Assembly (NCBI GenBank): GCA_965662545.1
Contig: CBFIHZ010000003.1
Span: forward strand, 62,001 to 126,000
Direction of reading: 5' to 3'
Origin: CPC320 sp002684375
GTDB lineage: Bacteria; Pseudomonadota; Alphaproteobacteria; Rhodobacterales; Rhodobacteraceae
Length of the DNA: 64,000 nucleotides
Position numbers and translations under genes: made by a program. Below the pieces are notes generated by a model. It was not told the DNA's origin. It was given only the letters and a program-made list of their open reading frames with translations, and made no database searches. Shown here in pieces: positions 52,159 through 62,021 of the stretch. Position 1 is the first letter of the stretch. Every line of letters begins with the position of its first letter.

Positions 52159-52240
52159 ACACAGACCAATTCCATTAGGCCTTTCAGCGGGCCAAGCTTT
52201 AGACCCAAAGGCAGGGTCGCTTTTAAGGAGCAGTACAAAC

Positions 52241-53125
52241 GTGTTTGTGGTTGAAAAAAACACTGCGTCTGAGTGGTTTTCCGCGCTGCGTGATCAAATT
52301 ATCAATGCTTTTGTCGGGTTGGAGCAAAGCCATCAGTCTGGCCCGGGGGCGCAGGTCCCTGCCGGTGTATTCGAGGTCACTGAAACCCGTCGGCACTCAG
52401 AGGATGGGTCTGATGCTGGTGGCGGTGTGATGAGCGTATTGCGTGGTGGACGGCTGTTTGAGAAGGTCGGGGTCAATGTCTCAACGGTACACGGGCATTT
52501 GGCGGCCTCAGCGCAGGCGGCGATGGCAGCGCGCAAATCGCTGCCCGGCATGAAAGAAGATCCGCGGTTTTGGGCCAGTGGTATTTCATTGGTGGCTCAT
52601 ATGCAGAACCCGCATTGTCCTGCGGTTCATATGAATACCCGTATGTTCTGGACCCCGCATGGCTGGTGGTTTGGAGGTGGGTCCGATTTGAACCCCTGCC
52701 TTGAGTATGAGGAGGATACCGCGCATTTTCATGATACTCAGGCGCGTTTTCTTGCGCCGCATGGTGCCGACCTCTATCCGCGCCTTAAAAAATGGGCGGA
52801 TGATTATTTCTATATCCCGCATCGCAAACGTGCGCGGGGTGTCGGGGGCATTTTCATGGATGACCATTGTACAGGGGACTGGGCTGCAGATTTTGCCCTG
52901 ACACAGGATATCGGCCGTGCTTTTCTGGCGGCTTTCGTGCCTTTGATTGAAAAACGGCAGTCACAGCCCTGGTCGGACGCGGATAGAGAGGCACAATTAC
53001 TGCACCGCGGGCTTTATGCAGAATATAACCTTGTCTATGACCGTGGGACTAAGTTTGGTCTTGCCACGGGTCATGATCCGGACGCGGTTTTGATGAGTTT
53101 GCCGCCATTGGCAAAATGGCGCTAA
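52241..53125 (+). CDS. hemF: Coproporphyrinogen III oxidase, oxygen-dependent
   Basis: HemF oxidatively decarboxylates coproporphyrinogen III to protoporphyrinogen IX. The 294-residue protein starts at GTG 52241, 10 nt after AAGGAG. Conserved segments include GGGVMSVLRGGRLFEKVGVN, NPHCPAVHMNTR with a conserved histidine, the WWFGGGSDLNP signature, and EYNLVYDRGTKFGL. The enzyme needs oxygen, consistent with an aerobic lifestyle. Confidence 0.97.
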   Translation: MFVVEKNTASEWFSALRDQIINAFVGLEQSHQSGPGAQVPAGVFEVTETRRHSEDGSDAGGGVMSVLRGGRLFEKVGVNVSTVHGHLAASAQAAMAARKSLPGMKEDPRFWASGISLVAHMQNPHCPAVHMNTRMFWTPHGWWFGGGSDLNPCLEYEEDTAHFHDTQARFLAPHGADLYPRLKKWADDYFYIPHRKRARGVGGIFMDDHCTGDWAADFALTQDIGRAFLAAFVPLIEKRQSQPWSDADREAQLLHRGLYAEYNLVYDRGTKFGLATGHDPDAVLMSLPPLAKWR

Positions 53126-53146
53126 CGCTATTTTGGCGTGCGGGTC

Positions 53147-53172
53147 TCCGGGTATCCGGACACGGATTTTTT
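53147..53172 (+). terminator. Weak terminator candidate after hemF
   Basis: TCCGG and CCGGA form a short stem around the loop GTAT. After CACGGA, six T residues follow. The stem is short and its T-run lies 6 nt away, so it is a weak candidate for the hemF terminator. Confidence 0.35.
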
Positions 53173-53279
53173 CTGTGGTATATTTTATTGTGCGTGTTGG
53201 CAGTAGACAAGTAGGCCAAGTTAGCGCAGTCTGTAACCGACTATTTTGACGCTATACTTTGATTGAGAGGAATAGGATA

Positions 53280-54767
53280 ATGCCACAACGGTGTACGACC
53301 CGTGCTTTCACATCTGTCTTGGCTTTGATTGCCAGTTTTGGCACTGCTTCAGCTGCTGAGACTGATATCACCATTGGGATGCAGCTTGAGCCGCCGCATC
53401 TTGACCCGACCAGCGCAGCTGCGGGCGCGATCGACAACGTTGTTTATTCAAACATCTTTGAGGGTTTGACACGATTCATGGGCGATGGCTCGGTGGTGCC
53501 CGGTCTGGCAAAAAGCTGGGATATTTCAGATGATGGTCTGCGGTATACGTTTCATCTGCGAGGTGATGTCCAGTTTCATGATGGGACGGCAATGGATGCC
53601 GCCGATGTTAAATTTTCCCTCGATCGGGCACGGGCTGAAGACAGCACCAACGCTCAAAAAGCGCTGTTTGCTGGTATCGCAGACGTGGCTGTGATCGACC
53701 CGCTGACGGTGGCTCTGACGCTTGAGGCCCCGAATGGCAACCTGTTGTTTAATCTGGCTTGGGGGGATGCGGTGATCGTTGCCCCTGAGACAATCGAGAC
53801 GATAAAATCCAACCCGGTTGGCACTGGCGCGTTTCGGTTTGTGAATTGGGTGCAGGGGGACAGGATTGATCTTGCGCGCAATGGTGACTATTGGGGCACC
53901 GCCCCGGCGCTTGAGGCTGCAACCTTTAAGTTTATTTCCGATCCAACTGCAGCCTTTGCGGCAATGATGTCGGAAGACATCGACGCATTTCAGACCTTTC
54001 CGGCGCCAGAAAATCTGCCACAGTTTGATGCTGACCCCCGTTTCAAGTTGTTGATTGGGTCGACTGAGGGCGAAACCATCTTGTCGACAAACAATAAAAT
54101 GCCGCCGTTTGACAACAAGCTGGTGCGTCAGGCTCTGGCCCATGCGATTGACCGTCAGGCAATCATTGACGGTGCAATGTTCGGCTATGGCACCCCGATC
54201 GGCAGCCATTTTGCGCCGCATAACCCCGCCTATATCGATTTGACCGGCAATTCAGCCTATGATCCGGCCAAAGCCAAGGCGCTGCTGGTCGAAGCAGGTT
54301 TCGCCGACGGCTTTACCACCACATTGAAATTGCCGCCGCCCTCTTATGCGCGGCGTGGCGGTGAAATTATTGCCGCCCAATTGCGCGCGGTGGGCATAAA
54401 CGCCGAGATTTCAAACCTTGAATGGGCGCAATGGCTCGAACAGGTGTTTCGCGGCAAGGATTATGGTCTGACGATTGTCAGTCACACCGAACCGATGGAT
54501 ATCGGCATCTATGCACGTCCAGAGTATTATTTTCAGTATGACAATCCCGCCTTTCAGGATTTAATGACCCGCCTGACCGCGACGGCAGATCCGGATCAAC
54601 GCCGGGCGATGTTGCAAGAGGCGCAGACCATTATCTCAACCGATTATGTCAACGGCTATCTTTTCCAGTTGGCGGCGACCAGCGTTGCCAAGACCGGTGT
54701 GCAGGGCATGTGGCTTAATGCGCCAACGCAGGCGATTGACCTGACTGGAATCAGTTGGGCCGATTGA
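53280..54767 (+). CDS. Peptide-type ABC transporter, periplasmic binding protein
   Basis: This 495-residue SBP family 5 (DppA/OppA-like) protein has a signal peptide ending in ASAAE. Features are QLEPPHLDPTSAA, NIFEGLTRFMGDGSVVPGLAKSW, and the DVKFSLDRA segment. The frame is open 21 nt earlier from a TTG; the ATG at 53280 begins the signal peptide. It is first in an operon with two permeases, a fused ATPase, an SDR and a P1 peptidase. Ligand unknown; peptides or peptide-like amides are likely. Confidence 0.92.
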   Translation: MPQRCTTRAFTSVLALIASFGTASAAETDITIGMQLEPPHLDPTSAAAGAIDNVVYSNIFEGLTRFMGDGSVVPGLAKSWDISDDGLRYTFHLRGDVQFHDGTAMDAADVKFSLDRARAEDSTNAQKALFAGIADVAVIDPLTVALTLEAPNGNLLFNLAWGDAVIVAPETIETIKSNPVGTGAFRFVNWVQGDRIDLARNGDYWGTAPALEAATFKFISDPTAAFAAMMSEDIDAFQTFPAPENLPQFDADPRFKLLIGSTEGETILSTNNKMPPFDNKLVRQALAHAIDRQAIIDGAMFGYGTPIGSHFAPHNPAYIDLTGNSAYDPAKAKALLVEAGFADGFTTTLKLPPPSYARRGGEIIAAQLRAVGINAEISNLEWAQWLEQVFRGKDYGLTIVSHTEPMDIGIYARPEYYFQYDNPAFQDLMTRLTATADPDQRRAMLQEAQTIISTDYVNGYLFQLAATSVAKTGVQGMWLNAPTQAIDLTGISWAD

Positions 54768-54830
54768 GCCCACAGTCCACTGCCGCCGTGTGCAGTATTG
54801 CACAGGCGGGGTGGATAGACCGGACAGACG

Positions 54831-55778
54831 ATGCTGCGCTATAGTCTGAAACGCCTTTTATCCCTCGTGATCAGTCTGGTGGTGGCTTCGCTGATTATTT
54901 TTGCCGTGATTGAAGTGGCTCCCGGTGATCCGGCCCGCTTTATGTTGGGCATCAATGCCCAGCCTGACACGGTGGCAGCGTTGCGGGCCGAATTGGGCCT
55001 CGACGTGCCGAAAACCCAGCGATATCTGGCTTGGGTCGGTGGGATGCTGTCGGGGGATTTCGGCATTTCGTATACTTACAGGGTACCGGTTGGGCAAATG
55101 ATTGCAGATCGCATGTGGGTGTCCTTGCCGCTGGCGCTTATGGCGCTGACCCTGTCGACAGTGATTGCGTTGCCCGTCGGGCTCTATGCCGCCAACCGTC
55201 GTGGCGGGCGGGGAGATATGGCGGTCATGGGACTGACACAGCTGGGCATTGCGGTGCCAAACTTCTGGTTTGCGATGATTCTGGTGGTTATTTTTGCGAT
55301 CAACCTGCGCTGGTTTTCTGCCGGGGGGTTCCCGGGTTGGGATGCGGGTCTGTTGATCGGGCTCAAGGCCTTGACCCTGCCGGCTGTAGCCTTGGCTTTG
55401 CCGCAGGCGGCGATCTTGTCTCGGGTGATGCGCAGCGCGTTGATCGATATTCTGAGCGAGGATTTTATGCGCACCGCGCGCGCCAAAGGGCTGACGCGCC
55501 AGCAAACGTTGTGGCGTCACGGGCTGCGCAATGCGCTGATCCCGGTTTTGACCATCATGGGGCTGCAGTTTTCGTTTTTGTTGGCGGGTGCCATTATCAT
55601 CGAACAGGTATTCTATTTGCCAGGACTGGGACGGCTGGTGTTCCAGTCGATCAGCCAGCGCGATCTGATCGTGGTTGAAAGCGTTGTGATGCTGTTGGTA
55701 TTTGCGGTGATCGTAGTAAATTTTGCCGTTGATCTGGCCTATGCAGCGGTTGATCCCCGCCTCAGGAGCCGGCTGTGA
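54831..55778 (+). CDS. Peptide-type ABC transporter permease (DppB-like)
   Basis: This 315-residue inner-membrane permease has about six membrane segments. It begins MLRYSLKRLLSLVISLVVAS, with EVAPGDPARFMLG typical of DppB. The coupling loop contains RTARAKGLTRQQTLWRHGLRNALIP. It follows the binding protein by 63 nt and overlaps the next permease by 4 nt. Confidence 0.94.
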   Translation: MLRYSLKRLLSLVISLVVASLIIFAVIEVAPGDPARFMLGINAQPDTVAALRAELGLDVPKTQRYLAWVGGMLSGDFGISYTYRVPVGQMIADRMWVSLPLALMALTLSTVIALPVGLYAANRRGGRGDMAVMGLTQLGIAVPNFWFAMILVVIFAINLRWFSAGGFPGWDAGLLIGLKALTLPAVALALPQAAILSRVMRSALIDILSEDFMRTARAKGLTRQQTLWRHGLRNALIPVLTIMGLQFSFLLAGAIIIEQVFYLPGLGRLVFQSISQRDLIVVESVVMLLVFAVIVVNFAVDLAYAAVDPRLRSRL

Positions 55779-56596
55779 GGGGATCGTTTACATTGATTAT
55801 TGGCGCTGCGATGACGCTGTGTTTTGCCATCGCCGCTTTGGTGTCTTTTATCTGGGTCCCGTTTGATGTGACGCTTGTGGATATTCCCAATAAATTACAG
55901 CGCTCAAATGGGCAGCACTGGCTTGGAACCGATCATTTCGGACGCGACCTGCTGTCGATGATTATGGTTGGCGCCCGCACCTCAATTGCCGTGGCGTTGA
56001 TTGCGGTTGGTATCGGTATTCTCATTGGGGTGCCGTTGGGTCTGCTTGCGGCGGCGCGCAAAAACAGCTGGCTGGATGAGATGATTATGCGGGCCAACGA
56101 CCTGATCTTTGCCTTTCCATCTCTGGTGATTGCGATATTAATCACCGCTATTTTTGGCGCTGGTGCGGTCAACGCCATTATTGCGATTGGCATTTTCAAC
56201 ATTCCCGTGTTTGCCCGGGTAACCCGCGGTGGCGCTCTGAGCCTTTGGGAGCGTGAATTTATACTGTCGGCGCGGGTGGCGGGCAAGTCGGGGTTGCTCA
56301 TTTCGGTTGAACATATTTTGCCGAATTTGGCGAACTTGCTGATCGTGCAGGGCACAATCCAGTTCAGTCTTGGCATTCTGGCCGAAGCAGGGCTGAGTTA
56401 TGTCGGGCTGGGTGCGCAGCCGCCGCTGCCCTCTTGGGGGCGCATGTTGGCAGATGCCCAGACTATGGTGTCTTTTGCCCCACATCTGGCCTTGGTGCCA
56501 GGGGGCGCGATTATTCTCACTGTGCTTGGGCTTAATCTGATGGGGGATGGATTGCGCGATCGGCTGGATCCGAAACTGCGGGGGCGGCCCGTATGA
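55775..56596 (+). CDS. Peptide-type ABC transporter permease (DppC-like)
   Basis: This 273-residue permease starts at GTG 55775, overlapping the preceding gene (GTGA). HWLGTDHFGRDLLSMIMVGARTS is the DppC hallmark, and the coupling loop SARVAGKSGLLISVEHILPN is present. It overlaps the ATPase gene by 4 nt, so the transporter subunits are translationally coupled. Confidence 0.94.
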   Translation: MRGSFTLIIGAAMTLCFAIAALVSFIWVPFDVTLVDIPNKLQRSNGQHWLGTDHFGRDLLSMIMVGARTSIAVALIAVGIGILIGVPLGLLAAARKNSWLDEMIMRANDLIFAFPSLVIAILITAIFGAGAVNAIIAIGIFNIPVFARVTRGGALSLWEREFILSARVAGKSGLLISVEHILPNLANLLIVQGTIQFSLGILAEAGLSYVGLGAQPPLPSWGRMLADAQTMVSFAPHLALVPGGAIILTVLGLNLMGDGLRDRLDPKLRGRPV

Positions 56597-58206
56597 GCGA
56601 TGACAGCACTTTGGACGTAGTGGATTTATCTCTCACTTTGGGACATTTGAAAATTTTGGATGCTGTCAGCCTGTCGGTACGCGCGGGTGAAATAGTTGCC
56701 ATCACCGGCGAAAGTGGGTCGGGTAAATCGATGACCGCGCTTGCGATCATGGGGCTGCTGCCGGCGGGCATGCGACCCTCTGGGCAGATCCAGCTTGATG
56801 GTCGCGACATGCTGGCCTTGTCAGAGCCTGAGATGTGCCGTCTGCGCGGAAATCACATCGGGATGATTTTTCAAGAGCCTATGACTGCGCTGAACCCATT
56901 GAAAACCATTGGGGATCAAGTGCTTGAGACAATTTTGATTCACCGGAAATCGTCAAAGGCAGCGGCGCGTTTGCGTGCCGCCGAAGTGCTCGCACGGGTT
57001 GGCTTGCCCCCGGAAAAATTTTCCTTATCACGCTACCCTCACCAATTGTCTGGTGGTCAACGGCAGCGTGTGGTGATTGCAATGGCGATCGTTTTGCGAC
57101 CAAAATTTCTGATTGCAGATGAGCCGACAACAGCCCTGGATGTCACCACACAGGCGCAGATACTGGCACTTTTGAAAGATCTGGTGCGTCAAGAGGGCAT
57201 GGGGATGTTGATTATCACGCATGATCTGGCAGTTGTGGGGGATCTGGCAGATCACATATTGATCATGCGGCATGGCGAGGTTTTGGAACGTGGGCCAACC
57301 AAACAGCTGTTTGCTGCGATGTCGCATCCTTATACGCGAATGTTGTTTGAGGCATCAAGCCATCAGGTCAGCCTGCCACCACCACCGCTTGAGGCCGCGC
57401 CCTTGCTGCAGGTGTGCGATGTGACGCGGGCCTATCAATTGCCCCGCAGGGGTATTTTTTCCGCCCCCCAATTGTTTCGCGCGGTGGATAAAGTCAACTT
57501 TACGCTGCGGGCCGGTGAGCGGTTGGGTCTGGTTGGGGAAAGCGGTTGTGGAAAGTCGACGCTGACGCGGGCGATTTTGGGGCTTGAACCGGTGCAGGCG
57601 GGCACGATCACCCTGAACGGTGCGCCGGTCTGGGCCGGATCGCGGCCAAACCGCGAGGTGCGGCGTAACATTCAAGTGGTGTTCCAAGACCCGTATGGGT
57701 CGTTTAATCCGCGTCATAAAGTGGCACGGCTGATCACCGAACCCTATCATTTGCTTGACGCTCCACTGTCTGAGCAGGACCGGGAAAGCGCCGTGTCCGA
57801 GGCGCTGGAGGCGGTGGGACTGGTGGCCGGAGATGGGGATAAATATCCGCATGAATTTTCGGGAGGGCAGCGTCAGCGTCTGGCGATTGCGCGCGCTTTG
57901 ATCCTACGCCCTGAATTGATCGTGTTTGATGAGGCGGTCTCGGCGCTGGATGTTTCGGTCCGGGCGCAAATTCTGGATTTGATCGCCGATTTGTCGACCC
58001 GATTTGCGCTGAGTTATCTATTCATCAGCCATGATTTATCGGTGGTGCGCAGTATCACCGATCGGGTTCTGGTGATGCAGGCGGGCACAATTGTTGAACA
58101 CGGGGCGACAGATCAGGTGTTGGTGGAACCGCGCCATCCCTATACAAAAAGTCTCTTGGCGGCGGCGCCCAGATTACCGCCTTTGCCAAGACATCTTGCG
58201 CTGTAA
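56593..58206 (+). CDS. Peptide-type ABC transporter ATPase (fused DppD-DppF)
   Basis: This 537-residue protein has two nucleotide-binding domains. First: GESGSGKS, LSGGQRQR, LIADEPTTALD. Second: GESGCGKST, FSGGQRQR and IVFDEAVSALD, where the usual DEP is DEA. It parallels YejF in architecture but is a separate system with its own permeases. A 144-nt gap separates it from the SDR gene. Confidence 0.94.
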   Translation: MSDDSTLDVVDLSLTLGHLKILDAVSLSVRAGEIVAITGESGSGKSMTALAIMGLLPAGMRPSGQIQLDGRDMLALSEPEMCRLRGNHIGMIFQEPMTALNPLKTIGDQVLETILIHRKSSKAAARLRAAEVLARVGLPPEKFSLSRYPHQLSGGQRQRVVIAMAIVLRPKFLIADEPTTALDVTTQAQILALLKDLVRQEGMGMLIITHDLAVVGDLADHILIMRHGEVLERGPTKQLFAAMSHPYTRMLFEASSHQVSLPPPPLEAAPLLQVCDVTRAYQLPRRGIFSAPQLFRAVDKVNFTLRAGERLGLVGESGCGKSTLTRAILGLEPVQAGTITLNGAPVWAGSRPNREVRRNIQVVFQDPYGSFNPRHKVARLITEPYHLLDAPLSEQDRESAVSEALEAVGLVAGDGDKYPHEFSGGQRQRLAIARALILRPELIVFDEAVSALDVSVRAQILDLIADLSTRFALSYLFISHDLSVVRSITDRVLVMQAGTIVEHGATDQVLVEPRHPYTKSLLAAAPRLPPLPRHLAL

Positions 58207-58350
58207 CGCGCTGTTCTTTGGAGTTATACCTTGCAAAACATAAATTGAAATTTATCACTGGTGATTGCAGCAGGGCGCGCAGGGATGCGGTTTATCTCTT
58301 TGTGGTCAAACGCCTTGAACGGATGTCATAAACATCAACGGGAGAAAAGC

Positions 58351-59097
58351 ATGAGATTATTGGGAAAAATAGCGATTGTAACGGGTGCCGCATCGGGGTT
58401 TGGAGCTGGTATCGCGCGGAAATTTATTGCCGAAGGGGCGCAGGTGATGTTGGCAGATTTAAATGGCGCCGGCGTACAAACACTGGCAGCTGAACTGGGG
58501 GACACAGCTGCGTCCTATCAGCTTGACGTTGCCGATCGCACTCAGGTCACGGCGTTGGCGGCTGAAGTTGAGGCGCAGTTTGGAGCGTTGGATATAGTTG
58601 TAAACAACGCCGGTGTCACGCATTTACCAACCCCGATGGAGACGGTGAGCGAGGCAGATTTTGATCGTGTCTTTGCGGTCAATTGTAAATCTATCTATCT
58701 GGCATCACAGATTTTCATCCCGGCTATGAAACAGCGCAAGAGCGGTGTTTTCTTAAACGTATCGTCAACTGCGGGAATTTCGCCACGGCCTAATCTGAAC
58801 TGGTATAATGCCTCCAAGGGTTGGGTGAATACCGCAACCGAGACGATGGCGATCGAGCTTGCGCCGTCTGGTATTCGGGTGAATGCGTTGAATCCGGTGG
58901 CGGGGGAAACCCCGCTTTTGAAATCTTTTATGGGGGAGGATACACCTGAAATACGGGCCAAGTTTTTGTCGACAATCCCTCTGGGACGGTTTTCAACGCC
59001 CGAAGATATGGCCAATGCTGCGCTCTATCTGTGCTCTGATGAGGCCAGTATGATCACCGGCGTTTGTCTGCGGGTCGATGGCGGGCGCTGTATCTGA
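58351..59097 (+). CDS. SDR-family oxidoreductase (canonical)
   Basis: This 248-residue classical short-chain dehydrogenase has TGAASGFG (12-19), NNAG, the catalytic serine in NVSSTAG, and YNASK with both Tyr and Lys. It probably oxidises or reduces a hydroxyl/keto group with NAD(P). GGGAG sits before the ATG at 58351; the longer open frame starting at 58261 has no such site. Its stop overlaps the next gene by one base, so it belongs with the P1 peptidase. Substrate unknown. Confidence 0.9.
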   Translation: MRLLGKIAIVTGAASGFGAGIARKFIAEGAQVMLADLNGAGVQTLAAELGDTAASYQLDVADRTQVTALAAEVEAQFGALDIVVNNAGVTHLPTPMETVSEADFDRVFAVNCKSIYLASQIFIPAMKQRKSGVFLNVSSTAGISPRPNLNWYNASKGWVNTATETMAIELAPSGIRVNALNPVAGETPLLKSFMGEDTPEIRAKFLSTIPLGRFSTPEDMANAALYLCSDEASMITGVCLRVDGGRCI

Positions 59098-60104
59098 TGG
59101 GTCCCGGCGCGCGCAATTTGATCACGGATGTCGCCGGGCTCATGGTGGGAAACGCGCAAGATGAAGACCTGAAATCTGGCAGCACTGTTTTGCTGGGGAC
59201 CGCGCCGTTCACCGCCTCTTATGCGGTCATGGGTGGAGCGCCGGGCACCCGGGACACCGATTTGTTGGAGCCTGATAAATCCGTGCAATCGGTTGACGCG
59301 CTGGTTTTGTCGGGGGGGTCTGCGTTTGGTCTGGATGCGGCAAGCGGTGTTGTGACGGGACTGCGCGCTCAGGGGCGTGGATTTTCGCTGGGCGCGCTGC
59401 ATGTCCCATTGGTGCCGACAGCTATACTGGCAGATCTGCTCAATGGTGGTCAAAAAAACTGGCAGGATAATCCTTATCCCGAACTAGGGGCTCGGGCGTT
59501 AGCGGGCGTGAGGGATGATTTTGATCTGGGCAGCGTCGGGGCGGGAACGGGGGCGTTGACTGGCACGTTGAAAGGCGGTCTGGGGTCGGCGTCACTGGTG
59601 CTGGACAGCGGGGTAACGGTTGGCGCGCTGGTTGCAGTTAACCCGATTGGCAATGTCACTACCCCAGGTGCGCGGCATTTCTGGGCCGCGCCGTTTGAGT
59701 TGAACCAAGAATTTGGCGGGTTGGGGCCGGATCCGCTGTCTGGACTGGGATATACAATCACTTCTAAAAAGCCCGCTGCGATGTCGGCGCTTGGTAACAC
59801 GACAATCGCGATTGTGGCCACGGATGCGACGCTTGACAAAGCGGCTGCCAAACGCCTGGCGGTGGCGGCACATGACGGGATCGGGCGGGCAACGTTGCCT
59901 GCACATATGCCGATGGATGGCGATCTGGTGTTTTCTGCGGCAACTGCACAGCGAAAGGCTATGGTTGATGATCGTGAAATGGCTTTTTTATGCCATGCCG
60001 GAGCGATGTGTTTGTCGCGTGCAATAGCCCGCGCCGTCTATTTAGCAACTCCGTCTGATGGCGATATCCTGCCGTGCTGGCGTGATCTTAACCCAGCGCT
60101 TTGA
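59097..60104 (+). CDS. P1-family peptidase (DmpA/NylC-like N-terminal-nucleophile hydrolase)
   Basis: This 335-residue hydrolase belongs to the family of DmpA, BapA and nylon-oligomer hydrolase NylC, which self-cleaves to free a nucleophile and acts on D-amino or beta-peptide or amide bonds. GNTT at 233-236 matches the cleavage site, with Thr 235 the probable nucleophile. SGGSAFGLDAASGV is a family segment. No signal peptide is visible. The start overlaps the SDR stop (TGATG). With the upstream importer it suggests uptake and hydrolysis of unusual peptides or amides. Confidence 0.9.
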   Translation: MGPGARNLITDVAGLMVGNAQDEDLKSGSTVLLGTAPFTASYAVMGGAPGTRDTDLLEPDKSVQSVDALVLSGGSAFGLDAASGVVTGLRAQGRGFSLGALHVPLVPTAILADLLNGGQKNWQDNPYPELGARALAGVRDDFDLGSVGAGTGALTGTLKGGLGSASLVLDSGVTVGALVAVNPIGNVTTPGARHFWAAPFELNQEFGGLGPDPLSGLGYTITSKKPAAMSALGNTTIAIVATDATLDKAAAKRLAVAAHDGIGRATLPAHMPMDGDLVFSAATAQRKAMVDDREMAFLCHAGAMCLSRAIARAVYLATPSDGDILPCWRDLNPAL

Positions 60105-60143
60105 TTTGAGTAAGGCGGGCGGGGTCAGGGACTGTGAACCCAT

Positions 60144-62021
60144 CTAGCCACGGTCGTTGAAAAAGGCGTAAATCGTTTCGGCCAGTGCGCTTGAAATACC
60201 GTCAACTGCTTTGAGATCAATCAGATTGGCGCGGCTTACTGCTTTGGCAGAACCAAAATGTGATAGCAGGGCTTTTTTGCGTCCGGCGCCGACGCCCGGC
60301 ACCTCGTCAAGCGGGGTGGCGGTGATGGTTTTGGCCCGTTTGGCCCGATGAGTACCAATGGCAAACCGATGCGCCTCGTCGCGCAGCCGCTGGATGAAAT
60401 ACAGCACAGGGTCATTATGGCGCAGGGCAAATGGGCGTTGCCCGATCCGGTGAAATTCTTCCTTGCCGTGATCGCGATCAACGCCTTTTGCCACGCCGAT
60501 CATCGGTAGATCATTGATGCCAAAATCGTTCATAATTTCGGCCACTGCACTGACCTGACCGGCGCCACCGTCAATCAAAAGTAAATCGGGCCAGAGTGCT
60601 TTGTCGCGATCGGGATCGTCTTTTAACAACCGCTTAAAGCGACGGCTCAAGACTTCTTTCATCATGCCAAAGTCATCACCGGGGGTTAGATCGTCGCCCT
60701 TGATGTTAAACTTGCGATACTGGCTTTTTATGAATCCTTCGGGGCCCGCGACAATCATACCACCCACGGCATGGCTGCCTTGGATATGACTATTGTCATA
60801 GACTTCGATGCGCTGGGGGGGGGCGTCCATGGCAAAAGCCTCGGCCAGCCCTTTCAGTAATTTGCCCTGACTGGCGGTTTCAGACTGCTTGCGCGCCAGA
60901 CTTTCGCGGGCATTGCGCAATGCGCCGTCGACCAATTCGGCTTTTTCGCTTCGCTGGGGGACGATGATCTCAACTTTGCGGCCAAGTTTGCCTGTCAGGG
61001 CCTCTGTCATCAGGTCAGCGTTCTCAATCGGGTGCGATAACAACAGCATGCGCGGCGGATCTTTGCTGTCATAGAACTGCCCGATGAAGGCCTCAAGTAC
61101 TTCGGCCTCCTCCACATCGGGCCCGATGCGGGGATAGAAATCCTGATTGCCCCAGTTTTGGTTGGCGCGGATAAAAAACACCTGGACGCATGCCTGCCCC
61201 CCCGCCAGATGCAGGGCTATTACATCAGCTTCGATGACACCGCGCGGGTTGATGCCTTGCGCGCTTTGAACCTGTGTCAACGCCCGAATGCGGTCTCTAA
61301 GGGCTGCGGCGCGTTCAAATTCCATTTTCTCGGCGGCCGCCTGCATTTGAGTGGCGAGCAGTTCTTGGATCTCGGTTGAGCGGCCTGATAAAAACCGCTC
61401 GGCATCTGCGACGGTGGCAGCGTAATCGTCAGTGCTAATTTTATCGACACAAGGGGCTGAACAGCGTTTGATCTGATACAGCAGACAGGGACGGCTGCGG
61501 CTGTCGAACATTGCGTCCGAACAATCGCGCAGTAGGAACACCCGTTGCAATTGTGTCAGGGTGCGGTTTACGGCACCGGCACTGGCAAATGGGCCGTAAT
61601 AGTTGCCTTTGCTTTTTTTTGCGCCCCGGTGTTTGCTAATTTGTGGGAAGGCATGTTCGGACCCGACCAATATGTTTGGAAAGCTTTTGTCATCCCGCAA
61701 AAGCACATTATAGCGGGGTTTGAGTTGTTTGATCAGGTTTTGTTCAAGCAGCAGTGCCTCAGTCTCGGTGCGTGTGGTCAGAAACATCATGCGCGCAGTT
61801 TCCGAGATCATCCGGTCGATGCGGCCAGAATGACCCGTTGGCCGCGTATAATTGGTGACCCGCATTTTTAAATTGCGCGCTTTGCCGACATAGAGCACCC
61901 GCGCCTGAGCATCCAGCATGCGGTAGACACCAGGAGAGCTGTCCAGCGTTCGGACATAGGCTGCGATTACGTGCCTTCCGGTAGGTGGCGCGGACGATTC
62001 TGTGGTGTTTGCTTCAGCCAT
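60144..62021 (-). CDS. uvrC: Excinuclease ABC subunit C
   Basis: UvrC makes both incisions in nucleotide excision repair. The 625-residue protein has the GIY-YIG domain (SSPGVYRMLDAQARVLYVGKA), a cysteine cluster near residue 185 (CLLYQIKRCSAPCV), a UVR domain, the RNase H-like endonuclease (YDNSHIQGSHAVGGMIV, then LLIDGGAGQ) and C-terminal helix-hairpin-helix motifs. The frame opens earlier from a TTG at 62075, but the ATG at 62021 (MAEANTTES) is chosen. It is convergent with the P1 peptidase gene. Confidence 0.96.
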   Translation of the reverse strand: MAEANTTESSAPPTGRHVIAAYVRTLDSSPGVYRMLDAQARVLYVGKARNLKMRVTNYTRPTGHSGRIDRMISETARMMFLTTRTETEALLLEQNLIKQLKPRYNVLLRDDKSFPNILVGSEHAFPQISKHRGAKKSKGNYYGPFASAGAVNRTLTQLQRVFLLRDCSDAMFDSRSRPCLLYQIKRCSAPCVDKISTDDYAATVADAERFLSGRSTEIQELLATQMQAAAEKMEFERAAALRDRIRALTQVQSAQGINPRGVIEADVIALHLAGGQACVQVFFIRANQNWGNQDFYPRIGPDVEEAEVLEAFIGQFYDSKDPPRMLLLSHPIENADLMTEALTGKLGRKVEIIVPQRSEKAELVDGALRNARESLARKQSETASQGKLLKGLAEAFAMDAPPQRIEVYDNSHIQGSHAVGGMIVAGPEGFIKSQYRKFNIKGDDLTPGDDFGMMKEVLSRRFKRLLKDDPDRDKALWPDLLLIDGGAGQVSAVAEIMNDFGINDLPMIGVAKGVDRDHGKEEFHRIGQRPFALRHNDPVLYFIQRLRDEAHRFAIGTHRAKRAKTITATPLDEVPGVGAGRKKALLSHFGSAKAVSRANLIDLKAVDGISSALAETIYAFFNDRG

